From Qipengyuania gaetbuli (GTDB lineage Bacteria > Pseudomonadota > Alphaproteobacteria > Sphingomonadales > Sphingomonadaceae), in assembly GCF_020171365.1 (NCBI RefSeq), contig NZ_JAIUZO010000002.1, positions 2,512,001-2,576,000 on the forward strand: DNA of 64,000 nucleotides, given 5' to 3'. The notes beneath the pieces were generated by a model that worked only from the letters and a program-made list of their open reading frames with translations, was not told the DNA's origin and ran no database searches. A program made the translations under genes and the position numbers. Below, in pieces: positions 48,488 to 58,155 of the stretch; within the stretch, counting starts at the first letter, position 1, and each line of letters begins with the position of its first letter.

Positions 48488-50425
48488 TCAGTTCGTCTCG
48501 CCGAGCAACTGGCGGCGAACCGCGGCAATTGCATCGGGATTGCGCTCGACGCCGACTTCGGCGCGCATGGCGGCCAGCATCTGCTGCGAATATTCCGCGG
48601 TCCAGCCCTGAGCGATCTGGAGCAGTGCCTGCTGGACCAGCGGGTCGTTTTCTTCGAGCTGGCCGAGCGAGATGTCTTCAAGCGACACGACGAACCATCC
48701 CTGGTCGCCATTGCCCTTGAGTTTCTTCGTCGAGCCTTCGGCCATGGCGAACATCAGCGCTATCGGCGCAGGCACGCTGGTATTGCCGAGGCGTGCCAGT
48801 TCCTCGCGGCTGAGGTTCACCGCCTCGGGCGCGGGGAGGGCGACCTTCTCTGCCGCCATCGCTGCAGCGAGGCTCTGGCCTCCCTGAACGCGCTTGAGGA
48901 CGCGATCTGCCGCAGCCCTTGCGCCCTCGTTCCCGCGCGAGCGGCGCCATTCGGCAACTACGTTCTCGCGGATTTCGGCCAGCGGGGCGACCGAGGAGGG
49001 GGTGATCGACGAGACTTCGTAGAGCAGGAAGTTCTGGCCGTCGGGCAGGGCAGCGATTTCGGGTTCGCCTTCCTCGATCTGGAATGCGAAATCCAGCGTC
49101 GAGGCCAGCAGTTCGGGCGCGCGCTGGGCGGTTCCGTAAACGAAGCCAGAAGCGGTCAGCGGCTGCGTCGCGACGACATTAAGGTCGAGCTCTTCCGCCA
49201 CTGCGGTCAGCGATGCACCATCGGCGAGGCGGTCCTCAATAGTAGTCGCCAGTTCGGCGATGCCGCGCTGGCGGTTACGCTCGCGAAGCACGTCGGCGAT
49301 CTCGCTGCGAACACTTGCCACGGTCTTTGCCGGAACCTGCGTCACGTCATCGACGCGGGCGATATGCCAACCGAGCGGGCTGCGCGCAGGCGCGGTCAGG
49401 CCGCCTTCCGAAGCCGAGAAATAGGCATCGGCGACAGCGGCGCTGGCCTGTTCTCGGACATTGTCGCGCTCCTGGTCCGAAAGCTGGGCCGTGCGGAAGC
49501 CGGCTTCTGCAGCAGCTGCGGCAAAGCTCTGGCCGCCGCGGACGCGGTTGGCGATAGCTTCGGCGCCCTGCCGGGTGGCAACGATGACCTGCGTGAAATC
49601 GCGGGTTTCGCGGGCCGCGTAGTTTTCCGCGTTTTCCTTGAAGTAGGCCGCGATCTGGGCGTCATCGGGCTCGATACTTTCGCCCAGGGCCTCGCTGCCG
49701 AAGGTCGCATAGCGCAGCGTGCGCCGCTCGGGTCGGACGAAACGCGACTGGTTTTCGGAGTAGAACTTCTGGAGCTGTGCATCGGTCGGCGCGCCGGTCG
49801 GAGCGAAGGCAGCAGCCGAAATCACGGCGACCGAACCGCGGCGGCGCTCCTTGAACGTGCGGGCATAGGTCCGAGCAATGGAATCAGGGACCTTCGCGCC
49901 GTAGGCGGCCGGGATGATCGACTGGCGGAAGAACAGCGACGTGCGGATCTGGCTGCGCAGCTGCGCGTCGGTCAGGCTCTGAGTCTGGAGGAAGGCCTGG
50001 TAGGCTGCTTCCTCGAAATCGCCGCTGGGGCCACGGGCGCCGGGAATCTGGCGGATTTCGCTGTTGACGAGATTGCGACCTGCACGAAGGCCGTTTTCCT
50101 CGCCCCAGGCTACCAGCACGAAGCGGTCGATCAGGCCGTCCAGGATTTCGTCGAGCCCATTGTCTGCCAGTAGCGTCTGGATGGTCGCGTCGGGATTATC
50201 CTGCCGCGCCTGGCGGAGCGCCTCTGCGGCGCCATCGTTCAATTCGGCGGTCGAGATCTTCTCGCTACCGACCACTGCAACACGGTCGCCGCCCGCAACG
50301 CCGCCGAATGCGCCGGTGCTGGACACGTCCATGCTGGCGAAAGCGAAGCCGATCAGGCCGAGAAATGCGAGGGCGATGGCAAGGCCGACCTTCGTCTTGA
50401 AGAAATTCCGGAAAAAGGTGAGCAT
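48488..50425 (-). CDS. ppiD: Peptidyl-prolyl isomerase (PpiD/SurA-like)
   Basis: A 645-residue membrane-anchored periplasmic chaperone for newly exported proteins. One N-terminal helix (KVGLAIALAFLGLIGFAF, about residues 12-30) anchors it; a SurA_N-type chaperone domain follows; the parvulin domain lies around residues 250-350 (FTQVIVATRQGAEAIANR, SPLGWHIARVDDV). ATG 50425 is chosen over the longer open frame. It heads the trp-containing minus-strand run and diverges from tpiA. Confidence 0.9.
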   Translation of the reverse strand: MLTFFRNFFKTKVGLAIALAFLGLIGFAFASMDVSSTGAFGGVAGGDRVAVVGSEKISTAELNDGAAEALRQARQDNPDATIQTLLADNGLDEILDGLIDRFVLVAWGEENGLRAGRNLVNSEIRQIPGARGPSGDFEEAAYQAFLQTQSLTDAQLRSQIRTSLFFRQSIIPAAYGAKVPDSIARTYARTFKERRRGSVAVISAAAFAPTGAPTDAQLQKFYSENQSRFVRPERRTLRYATFGSEALGESIEPDDAQIAAYFKENAENYAARETRDFTQVIVATRQGAEAIANRVRGGQSFAAAAAEAGFRTAQLSDQERDNVREQASAAVADAYFSASEGGLTAPARSPLGWHIARVDDVTQVPAKTVASVRSEIADVLRERNRQRGIAELATTIEDRLADGASLTAVAEELDLNVVATQPLTASGFVYGTAQRAPELLASTLDFAFQIEEGEPEIAALPDGQNFLLYEVSSITPSSVAPLAEIRENVVAEWRRSRGNEGARAAADRVLKRVQGGQSLAAAMAAEKVALPAPEAVNLSREELARLGNTSVPAPIALMFAMAEGSTKKLKGNGDQGWFVVSLEDISLGQLEENDPLVQQALLQIAQGWTAEYSQQMLAAMRAEVGVERNPDAIAAVRRQLLGETN

Positions 50426-50641
50426 GACTTGCGGTCGGGCCTCTTCAGTGCTTTGGGGGCGCCCGCTTCCGGACGGGAAGCGGTGCGACACCGGTTCGAG
50501 CAGCGCGCTTTATCCGCCCTGCGACCTCGTCGCAACAGGTCCCGTCTGCTTTTGACGCATAAACAAGCCCGCTCTGGCGATTGTCCGCTACCACCCTATA
50601 TAGCGCCCGCCGGATACGACATTACGTGACAGGAAATAACC

Positions 50642-51403
50642 ATGGCCGAACGGCCTTATATCGTTGGCAACTGGAAGATGAACGGTACGCGCGCCATGCT
50701 CAGCGAAGCGCGCGCGATCGATCGCGCTGCACAGCGCTACATGAAGGCGGAGGTGGCTGTTGCCCCGCCGTACACGCTCATTCACGCCGTCCACCGCGAA
50801 GCCGAACAGATCGGCATCGGTGCGCAGGACTGCCATCCCGGCGCAGAAGGTGCGCACACCGGCGACATCTCGGCATCCATGCTCGCGGACGCGGGGGCGA
50901 AATTTGTCATTCTCGGCCATAGCGAGCGCCGCGGCGCCCACGGCGAATCGAACGACCTTATCAACGCCAAGATCGAAAGCGCGCTCGAGGCTGGCCTGCG
51001 CATCATCCTGTGCTGCGGCGAAAGCCTCGAACTGCGCGATGCGGGCAAGGCTGAAGACTTCGTCCTTGGCCAGCTGAGCGCCAGCCTCCCCAAGATCGAG
51101 GATGCAGCAGAGCGCCTGACGGTCGCCTATGAACCGATCTGGGCCATCGGAACCGGTCGCACCGCAACGGTCGAAGACATCGAGGCGATGCATACGGCAA
51201 TCCGCAAGCTGCTCGACGAAACCTATGGCGAAGAACATTCCTCGCAGGTCCGTATTCTCTACGGCGGCTCCGTGAACGCGGACAATGCCCGGGAAATCCT
51301 TTCGACTCCCGAAGTCGGCGGTGCGCTGGTCGGCGGCGCGAGCCTGTCGGCGGAAAGCTTCCTCGGTATCGTCGTGGCCGCTTCGGAACCCGAAGAAGCC
51401 TGA
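50642..51403 (+). CDS. tpiA: Triose-phosphate isomerase
   Basis: Interconverts DHAP and glyceraldehyde-3-phosphate; 253 residues. Catalytic Lys in GNWKMNG, His in LGHSERRG, Glu in VAYEPIWAIGTG, and phosphate loop ILYGGSVNADN. The ATG follows GACAGGAAATAACC. A 216-base gap separates it from divergent ppiD. That gap holds two short perfect hairpins (50465-50481 and 50520-50534) and a TATATA at 50597-50602, but no clear promoter pair. Confidence 0.97.
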   Translation: MAERPYIVGNWKMNGTRAMLSEARAIDRAAQRYMKAEVAVAPPYTLIHAVHREAEQIGIGAQDCHPGAEGAHTGDISASMLADAGAKFVILGHSERRGAHGESNDLINAKIESALEAGLRIILCCGESLELRDAGKAEDFVLGQLSASLPKIEDAAERLTVAYEPIWAIGTGRTATVEDIEAMHTAIRKLLDETYGEEHSSQVRILYGGSVNADNAREILSTPEVGGALVGGASLSAESFLGIVVAASEPEEA

Positions 51404-51479
51404 TTCTTGCACATCTTGCCGTAGCGGCGTCTGACGCCTAGATGCGGCCCACCAGTTTATTCGATAGAGCTAGCAACCG

Positions 51480-51848
51480 ATGTTCCTCTTCCTCACTGTC
51501 GTCCAGGCGATCGTCGCCGCAGCCCTTGTCGGCGTCATTCTCATGCAGCGCAGCGAAGGCGGCGGTCTTGGCATCGGCGGCAGCCCCTCCGGCATGCTCA
51601 GCGCCCGCGGCGCGGCCGACTTCCTGACCCGTTCGACCAAGTGGCTGGCGGTGGCATTCGTGGTCCTGTCGATCGCGCTTGCTGCGATGGCTGTCGAGGG
51701 TGTGGGAACGGGCGGCGTCGAATCAACGCTGGATCGTTCGGTCACTCCGGCCGAGCCGGTCGACCCGCTGGGCGGTCCGGGTGCGGCACCTGCAGCTGCT
51801 CCGGCTCCGGCAGAGCCTGCTCCGGCTTCCGATCCGCTCGCCGAATAA
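51480..51848 (+). CDS. secG: Preprotein translocase subunit SecG
   Basis: A small subunit of the Sec translocon, 122 residues. Two membrane helices (about 3-22 and 55-76) flank the conserved LMQRSEGGGLGIGGSPSGM loop. The C-terminal 40 residues form a Pro/Ala-rich tail (GAAPAAAPAPAEPAPASD). It lies 76 bases after tpiA, the usual alphaproteobacterial order before pyrG. Confidence 0.92.
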   Translation: MFLFLTVVQAIVAAALVGVILMQRSEGGGLGIGGSPSGMLSARGAADFLTRSTKWLAVAFVVLSIALAAMAVEGVGTGGVESTLDRSVTPAEPVDPLGGPGAAPAAAPAPAEPAPASDPLAE

Positions 51849-51885
51849 ACCTCAAATCTTCGCCCTTCCTCAGGCGTCTGTGGAC

Positions 51886-51905
51886 GACGCGCGCTTTGGC
51901 GCGTC
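51886..51905 (+). terminator. Rho-independent terminator of tpiA-secG
   Basis: Perfect 7-base stem GACGCGC / GCGCGTC with a six-base loop, followed by TTTATCCTT. It lies 37 bases after secG and before pyrG, so pyrG probably has its own promoter or depends on read-through. Confidence 0.8.
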
Positions 51906-51951
51906 TTTATCCTTGCGCCGACTCACCCCCCACGCTTAAGGCCCGACTCCC

Positions 51952-53586
<1,635 letters not shown>

Positions 53587-53662
53587 ATTATTTTCACGTC
53601 GTCCACATGCGTAAACAATTGTTTTCGCTAAGGCCGATTTGTCGGTTTTGTACCAACGCGAC

Positions 53663-53694
53663 AGAGCGCGGAGTCCCTAGGGATTCCGCGCTCT
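53663..53694 (+). terminator. Strong terminator of pyrG
   Basis: A 32-base palindrome with a single G.T-type mismatch, folding to a stem of about 14 bases around CTAG, followed by TTATCTTTT on the plus strand. It starts 77 bases after the pyrG stop. The minus-strand side has no T-tract, so it works in the plus direction. Confidence 0.9.
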
Positions 53695-53713
53695 TTATCT
53701 TTTGTTGCATTTA

Positions 53714-53875
53714 ATGCAGACCGGCCCGGAGATCAGTGGTGATAGGCCACTGAATTTACGAAACTACACTGCGCCAGCCGGTGGTGGGCTTGCCTCGAAC
53801 CCGGTCGTCTTCTGCGACCCGGACGGCCGAATTTGGGGCTTGGCGGCGCTAGTCGTCGCGAGGGCGGTGCCTTAG
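53714..53875 (+). CDS. Possible 53-codon gene between two terminators
   Basis: An ATG-to-TAG frame of 53 residues (starting MQTGPEISGDRPLNLRNYTA) in the otherwise empty 320-base gap between pyrG and hsp20. Its stop lies inside the loop of the following terminator. Against it: no good SD, and codons such as TTA, CTA and AGG that are rare in the neighbouring genes. For it: it is bounded by plus-strand terminators on both sides, so something is probably transcribed here. It may instead be part of a non-coding RNA. Confidence 0.25.
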   Translation: MQTGPEISGDRPLNLRNYTAPAGGGLASNPVVFCDPDGRIWGLAALVVARAVP

Positions 53876-53887
53876 GGCGCCGCCCTC
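53860..53887 (+). terminator. Terminator of an unassigned plus-strand transcript
   Basis: A 12-base stem (GAGGGCGGTGCC / GGCGCCGCCCTC, one G.T pair) with loop TTAG, followed on the plus strand by TTTAGTTT. On the minus strand, where hsp20 ends, the hairpin is not followed by T residues, so it does not look like the hsp20 terminator, although it may help. Confidence 0.75.
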
Positions 53888-53905
53888 TTTAGTTTCAGGA
53901 CCTTG

Positions 53906-54370
53906 TCAGGCAGCTTCGCTGTCGTCGCCCTTGACGATTTCCAAAGGCTTCTGTCCGCCGATCGAGATCTTCTTCGGCTTCATCGCCTCGGGAACCTCGC
54001 GCAGCAGGTCGATGACCAGCATGCCGTCCCTGAGGTCTGCGTTTTCTACGCGGACATAATCCGCCAGGTCGAAACGGCGCTCGAACCCGCGGTTGGCAAT
54101 GCCGACATGCAGCATATCGCCTTCGGGCTGTTCGTCACGCTTGCGGCCCTGAATGACCAGAAGGTTCTGCTGGGCCGTGATATCGAGGTCTTCGGGGCGG
54201 AAGCCCGCGACCGCCAGCGTGATGCGATATTCATCGTCACCGCGGCGCTCGATATTGAACGGGGGGTAATTGTCGCCACCGGCATTGCGCGCCTGGCGTT
54301 CCATCAGGTCGAACAGGCGGTCGAAGCCGACGGTCGAACGGCGATAGGGGGTAGTGTCGAAACGGTTCAT
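53906..54370 (-). CDS. Small heat shock protein, Hsp20 family
   Basis: A 154-residue alpha-crystallin-type chaperone that holds unfolding proteins. The core runs from about residue 35 (YPPFNIERRGDDEYRITLAV) to NADLRDGMLVIDLLREVPE, followed by a tail with the conserved PKKISI-type (I-x-I) motif. ATG 54370 (MNRFDTTPYRRSTVGFDRLF) is chosen; upstream sequence in frame is the leader RNA. The leader and promoter indicate dual heat control. E. coli homologue: IbpA/IbpB. Confidence 0.93.
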   Translation of the reverse strand: MNRFDTTPYRRSTVGFDRLFDLMERQARNAGGDNYPPFNIERRGDDEYRITLAVAGFRPEDLDITAQQNLLVIQGRKRDEQPEGDMLHVGIANRGFERRFDLADYVRVENADLRDGMLVIDLLREVPEAMKPKKISIGGQKPLEIVKGDDSEAA

Positions 54371-54450
54371 CGAAACAAATCCTCTTCTGAGCAATTTGAC
54401 ATTGGGGAGCCCGGAACCGGCACTCCCGAACCGGCTGAACACCAGCCGGC
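54371..54450 (-). promoter_or_regulatory. ROSE-like RNA thermometer in the hsp20 leader
   Basis: The 80-base leader folds into three hairpins: CCGGCTG/CAGCCGG (54431-54449), GGGAG/CTCCC with an inner stem (54405-54427), and a last hairpin (54379-54394) in which TTGCTC pairs with GAGGA around an AGAA loop. The last masks the Shine-Dalgarno AGGA and leaves a G opposite nothing, which is the U(U/C)GCU-with-bulged-G signature of ROSE elements from alphaproteobacterial heat-shock genes. The SD is 9 bases from the ATG. Confidence 0.75.
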
Positions 54451-54457
54451 CCATTCA

Positions 54458-54485
54458 AGATAGTCGCCCGTCGGGGGCTTTCAAG
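54458..54485 (-). promoter_or_regulatory. Sigma-32 (RpoH)-type promoter of hsp20
   Basis: On the minus strand CTTGAAA (54479-54485) is followed, 14 bases later, by ACTATCT, close to the alphaproteobacterial heat-shock consensus CTTGAC-N14-CYTATNT. Transcription would begin near 54450, exactly at the first hairpin of the leader. Confidence 0.65.
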
Positions 54486-54536
54486 CATCCCGCTGCACGG
54501 CTAGACAGCATTGGAAAGAACAGCACGGGATCGACC

Positions 54537-54800
54537 ATGAGCCAGCCCCATATCGACATCTACACCAAGTTCGGCTGCGGCTACTGCTACCGCGCGAAGA
54601 AGCTGCTCGACGACAAGGGCGCGGTCTACGAAGAACACGACATCACGATGGGCGGCCCCAAGCGCGATGAAATGATGGAGCGTGCGCCGCAGGCGCGCAC
54701 GGTGCCGCAAATCTTCATCGGCGAGGTCTACGTCGGCGGTTCGGACGATCTCGCGGCGCTGGAACGCGCCGGCAAGCTCGATGCACTCCTGGCCGGTTGA
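54537..54800 (+). CDS. grxC: Glutaredoxin 3
   Basis: A small thiol-disulphide oxidoreductase of 87 residues that uses glutathione. Active site C-G-Y-C in KFGCGYCYRAKKLL, cis-Pro in ARTVPQIFIGE and the GSH loop VGGSDDLAALE. The ATG 54537 is chosen; the longer open frame upstream crosses the hsp20 leader. It ends immediately before the nitrilase gene (no gap) and is likely co-transcribed with it and the DUF1178 gene. Confidence 0.95.
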   Translation: MSQPHIDIYTKFGCGYCYRAKKLLDDKGAVYEEHDITMGGPKRDEMMERAPQARTVPQIFIGEVYVGGSDDLAALERAGKLDALLAG

Positions 54801-55616
54801 ATGACGCGCATCGCGCTCTTCCAGGCGACGACCGGGATCGATCCGCAGGCCAATGCAGCGCGTCTGGTCGAGGCAATCGAAGAGGCTGCCGAAGGTGGGG
54901 CGCAGATGCTGTTCACGCCCGAGATGTCGGGCCTGCTCGACCGGGACCGCCAGCGCGCTGCCGGTAATGTCGTAGGCGAAGAGGCAAACCCCGTCCTCGC
55001 CGCCGTCAGGGACGCGAGTGCGCGTACTGGTATCTGGACCTGTATCGGGTCGCTCGCGGTACTTGCTGACAGCGGGAAATGGGCCAACCGAAGCTTCGTA
55101 GTCGACGCAACAGGCGAGATCGCGGCCCGTTACGACAAGATGCACATGTTCGATGTCGACCTTGCGACCGGCGAAAGCTGGCGCGAGTCCAACGCATATC
55201 AGGCGGGCGACAAGGTCGTTGCCGTCGACACGCCGCTTGGCAGGCTCGGCCTCGCGGTGTGCTACGATTTGCGCTTTCCCGGCCTGTTCGAAGCTCTGGG
55301 CAAGCTTGGCTGCGATGCCATTGCCATCCCTGCCGCGTTCACTGTGCCGACTGGAAGGGCGCACTGGCACATAATGCAAAGGGCTAGGGCGATCGAGGCT
55401 TCCGCCTACGTTTTCGCCGCCGCCCAGGTCGGCCAGCACGAAGATGGTCGCATGACCTACGGACACAGCCTTGTCGTCGACCCATGGGGAGAGGTCCTGC
55501 TCGACATGGGGGGCGAGGCGAGCGGGGTCGGATTTGCGGAAATCGACTTGTCGCGCATCGCCGATGTGCGGGCGCAGGTTCCCAGCCTTGCCAACCGCCG
55601 CGAAATCGCCATTTAG
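54801..55616 (+). CDS. Carbon-nitrogen hydrolase (Nit1/NIT2-like)
   Basis: A 271-residue nitrilase-superfamily amidase. The catalytic triad is visible as Glu in LFTPEMSG, Lys in YDKMHMFDVD and Cys in VCYDLRFPGLFE. RFPGLF and the length fit the Nit1/NIT2 branch, whose bacterial members (YafV-type) include deaminated-glutathione amidase. Sharing an operon with glutaredoxin is consistent with a glutathione repair role, but this is inference. Starts at the base after the grxC stop. Confidence 0.88.
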   Translation: MTRIALFQATTGIDPQANAARLVEAIEEAAEGGAQMLFTPEMSGLLDRDRQRAAGNVVGEEANPVLAAVRDASARTGIWTCIGSLAVLADSGKWANRSFVVDATGEIAARYDKMHMFDVDLATGESWRESNAYQAGDKVVAVDTPLGRLGLAVCYDLRFPGLFEALGKLGCDAIAIPAAFTVPTGRAHWHIMQRARAIEASAYVFAAAQVGQHEDGRMTYGHSLVVDPWGEVLLDMGGEASGVGFAEIDLSRIADVRAQVPSLANRREIAI

Positions 55617-55621
55617 GCGCC

Positions 55622-56089
55622 ATGATCGTCTACGACCTCCACTGCGACAACGGCCACCGCTTCGAAGGCTGGTTCGGATCGTCCGCCGATTACGAGCGGC
55701 AGAGCGAGGTTGGGCTGGTCGATTGCCCTGAGTGCGGCTCGACCAATGTCGGCAAGGCGCCGATGGCACCCGCGGTGCCCGCCAAGTCGAACTCCGCGCC
55801 GAAGCAGAATTCCGGAGCAAAGGAGGCCCAGCTTTCCAACGCTCCGATGCCGCCGGAAGTGCGCAAGGCTTTCGAGGCGCTAGCCAAGGCGCAGGCCAAG
55901 GCGCTCGAAAAAAGCAGGTGGGTCGGTGACAAGTTCGCCGAGGAAGCCCGCTCGCAGCATTACGGCGAGGCCGACGAAACGCCGATCCACGGCAAGGCCA
56001 CGAAGGAAGAGGCCAAGGAACTCGCAGCCGAGGGAATTGCGGTTGCGCCCATCATTTTCCCCATCGCGCCGCCCGACGAACTCAATTGA
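55622..56089 (+). CDS. DUF1178 family protein
   Basis: A 155-residue protein whose N-terminus is a small zinc-ribbon-like unit: YDLHCDNGHRFEGWFGS and LVDCPECGSTNVGKAPM give CxxxxH and CxxC pairs. A Lys/Ala linker and a helical part follow, then KATKEEAKELAAEGIAVAPI. This matches the DUF1178 family, which is common in alphaproteobacteria next to nitrilase and glutaredoxin genes. Function unknown. ATG 55622 lies 5 bases after the preceding stop. Confidence 0.85.
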   Translation: MIVYDLHCDNGHRFEGWFGSSADYERQSEVGLVDCPECGSTNVGKAPMAPAVPAKSNSAPKQNSGAKEAQLSNAPMPPEVRKAFEALAKAQAKALEKSRWVGDKFAEEARSQHYGEADETPIHGKATKEEAKELAAEGIAVAPIIFPIAPPDELN

Positions 56090-56127
56090 TTGCCACGGCA
56101 AGTTGAGCCGCTATACGAAGCGCCGGC

Positions 56128-56204
56128 GCGCCCGTAGCTCAGTTGGATAGAGCATCAGATTCCTAATCTGGGGGCCACAGGTTCGAATCCTGTCGGGCGC
56201 ACCA
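56128..56204 (+). tRNA. tRNA-Arg (anticodon CCT)
   Basis: Acceptor arms GCGCCCG and CGGGCGC pair fully; the D-loop contains GTAGCTCAGTTGGATAGAGC and the T-arm CAGGTTCGAATCCTG. The anticodon stem is TCAGA/TCTGG (one U.G) with loop TTCCTAA, so the anticodon is CCT, reading AGG. The 3' CCA is encoded at 56202-56204. The preceding gene ends 38 bases upstream. Confidence 0.97.
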
Positions 56205-56211
56205 TTCCCTT

Positions 56212-57126
56212 CTAACCGAGCACTCCTGCCTTGCGCGCCATGGCGATGATGCCATCGGCCAATTCGCGCGGGCGGTCTTCCTGGCTGAAATGGCCACATT
56301 TGCTCAGCATTGCGTGCGGCTGTCCCTTGGCGCCGGCGATGCGCTCGGAAAGCAGCGGCGCGGCCATGCCCAACACTGGGTCATCCTCTCCGAAGAGGGT
56401 TAGGAAAGGCCGGTCGAAGGCTTCCAGTCCCTTCCATGCCGCCAGATTGTCGTCGATGCCATCCATGCCGTCCTCTACCGGCACCAGCTGCGGAAACGCG
56501 CGGGCCCCTGCCTTGCTCGGCTCGTCCGGGAACGGCGCGTTGTATGCTGCCACTTCGGCATCGCTGAGCTCGGTCTGGGTCGCCCGCTGCAGTATGTCGC
56601 CGATCACGAAATCTGGCGAGCTCTTGGCGAAGGCGCGCCAGGCGAGGAAACCGTCCGAAACTTTACCGCCCGTGGGCAGTGTCGCATTGCTGGCGACTAC
56701 GAAGGTAAAGCGCTCAGGCTCCTGTCCGACCATACGCAATCCGAGCAGGCTCCCCCAGTCCTGGCAGAACAGGCCCGCGGGTTGGGGCACTACGGCACCG
56801 CGCCATTGCTTCAGCCACGCGGTGTGCCGGGCATAGGTGTAGAAGGCAGGATCGTCAGGCTTGTCGCTCTTGCCGAAACCGATGAGGTCGGGCGCAAGGA
56901 CCCTGAAGCCTGCGTCGACCAGAAGAGGGATCATCTTGCGATAGAGATACGACCAGCTCGGCTCCCCGTGGAAGAGCAGAACCGGCGGTGCGTCCTTCGG
57001 ACCTTCATCGAGGTAATGCTGGCGGGCCGACATCCCGTTGCCGAGGTCGATCTCGATCCAGTTCTCGGCGAATGGATAATCGGGGATGCCTGCGAAGCGT
57101 TCGGCGGGGGTTCGAAGTATCTGCAT
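56212..57126 (-). CDS. Haloalkane dehalogenase-like alpha/beta hydrolase
   Basis: A 304-residue alpha/beta hydrolase. HGEPSWSYLYRK (oxyanion region with the halide-binding Trp after Glu-Pro), nucleophile Asp in FCQDWGSLLGLR, acidic residue in LFGEDDPVLG, and His in CGHFSQEDRP fit haloalkane dehalogenase subfamily I (Asp nucleophile, Trp next to it). Substrate range cannot be told; epoxide hydrolase is a weaker alternative. ATG 57126; convergent with the tRNA gene at 7 bases. Confidence 0.8.
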   Translation of the reverse strand: MQILRTPAERFAGIPDYPFAENWIEIDLGNGMSARQHYLDEGPKDAPPVLLFHGEPSWSYLYRKMIPLLVDAGFRVLAPDLIGFGKSDKPDDPAFYTYARHTAWLKQWRGAVVPQPAGLFCQDWGSLLGLRMVGQEPERFTFVVASNATLPTGGKVSDGFLAWRAFAKSSPDFVIGDILQRATQTELSDAEVAAYNAPFPDEPSKAGARAFPQLVPVEDGMDGIDDNLAAWKGLEAFDRPFLTLFGEDDPVLGMAAPLLSERIAGAKGQPHAMLSKCGHFSQEDRPRELADGIIAMARKAGVLG

Positions 57127-57192
57127 TGGCTTCTCCCATGGCGAGCCGCAATCCTGAGGCTGCATTTGCACCAGCGCGGTCGCAACGGGAAC

Positions 57193-58071
57193 TTAAGGGG
57201 TCCGCTTCGCCGTGTCACCCAACTGGCTGACGGGAACCGTCTCCTTGAAGGTATGCGTAATGTAGGGAAACGGGATCTCGATATGCGCTTCGTCCAGTGC
57301 GGACTTGATTGCGCGGATCACCTTGTCCTTGCTTTCCCATCCCGAGCGCGGCGTAGATCCGGCCCACCAGCGCACAAGAAAGTCCACCGAACTGGAATTG
57401 AATTCCTGCGCAAAGATATCGACGCCCTTGCTGGCAAGCACGTCGTCCACCCCTTCGACGGCACGCCTGATAACGTCGGCCGCGTGGTCGAGGTTGGTGT
57501 CGTAGGAAACACCGATCACGACCTGGTGCCGGCGCTGGTCGACATCGGTCAGGATTTCGACAGGGTTCTTGAACAGGATCGAATTGGGCACGACGGTCAG
57601 TTCGCCCGAAAGCTTGCGAACATGGGTCTCGCGCAAGGTGATGTGTTCGACCTTGCCGGTAATGCCTTCGCACTCGATCACGTCGCCGATCCGCATCTTC
57701 TCGCGAACCATGATGAGCACGCCGGCAAGGAAATTCTCGAAAATGTCCTGGAAGGCGAAACCGATTGCTACTGCACCGATACCCAATCCGGCGAGCAGGC
57801 TTGCCGGGGTCAGGCTGGGAATGACGATGACGGCGGCAATGAACAGGCCGGTGACCCAGATCGCCAGCTTTACCAGCGTGTCGATCAGGTTCTTGAGGCT
57901 GGCCCTGATTTCGGTTCTGCCGACCAGCGTATCCGCAATCTTGGCGGCGAAACGGGCGACGATCCAGGTGAGCAGGACGACGAACAGCGCGATGGCCAGG
58001 CTGGGCAGGGCCTCGACGAAGCCGGTACCCATGTCCTGCAGCTCATCGCGCAGTGTGGAAATGTAATTCAC
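57193..58071 (-). CDS. Small-conductance mechanosensitive channel (MscS family)
   Basis: A 292-residue inner-membrane channel that releases solutes during osmotic down-shock. Three helices: about residues 20-45, 67-88 and 90-120, the last being the pore helix (GLGIGAVAIGFAFQDIFENFLAGVL) with the Gly/Ala pattern of MscS. A beta domain follows (EGITGKVEHITLRETHVR, VVPNSILFKNPV). ATG 58071. The 66-base gap to the dehalogenase gene has no notable signal. Confidence 0.93.
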   Translation of the reverse strand: MNYISTLRDELQDMGTGFVEALPSLAIALFVVLLTWIVARFAAKIADTLVGRTEIRASLKNLIDTLVKLAIWVTGLFIAAVIVIPSLTPASLLAGLGIGAVAIGFAFQDIFENFLAGVLIMVREKMRIGDVIECEGITGKVEHITLRETHVRKLSGELTVVPNSILFKNPVEILTDVDQRRHQVVIGVSYDTNLDHAADVIRRAVEGVDDVLASKGVDIFAQEFNSSSVDFLVRWWAGSTPRSGWESKDKVIRAIKSALDEAHIEIPFPYITHTFKETVPVSQLGDTAKRTP

Positions 58072-58155
58072 CCGGAGGACTCCCTTTGCGGGGCAACGGT
58101 ATGCCCCGCTCAGGGTTCCGAAATGGCGAAATTACATGGTTTTCGCCGCTTAGGC

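Larger units (their letters stand above)
53695..53895 (+). ncRNA. Candidate small RNA between pyrG and hsp20 terminators
   Basis: About 200 bases lie between the pyrG terminator and a second plus-strand terminator, with no convincing gene. Two stable hairpins are visible: CAGTGG / CCACTG around 53734-53751 and GGTCG / CGACC around 53803-53818. A promoter cannot be defined. The size is compatible with a regulatory RNA such as 6S RNA, but I cannot align it to any family by eye, and the SRP RNA signature is absent. Confidence 0.35.

Noticed and set aside
53695..53895. Signal recognition particle RNA
   Set aside because: The conserved apical loop and AGGTCAGG/AAGCAG-type internal loop are not present on either strand.
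56128..56204. tRNA gene as an integration site for a genomic island
   Set aside because: No integrase, no direct repeat of the tRNA 3' end, and the genes on both sides are ordinary in base composition.
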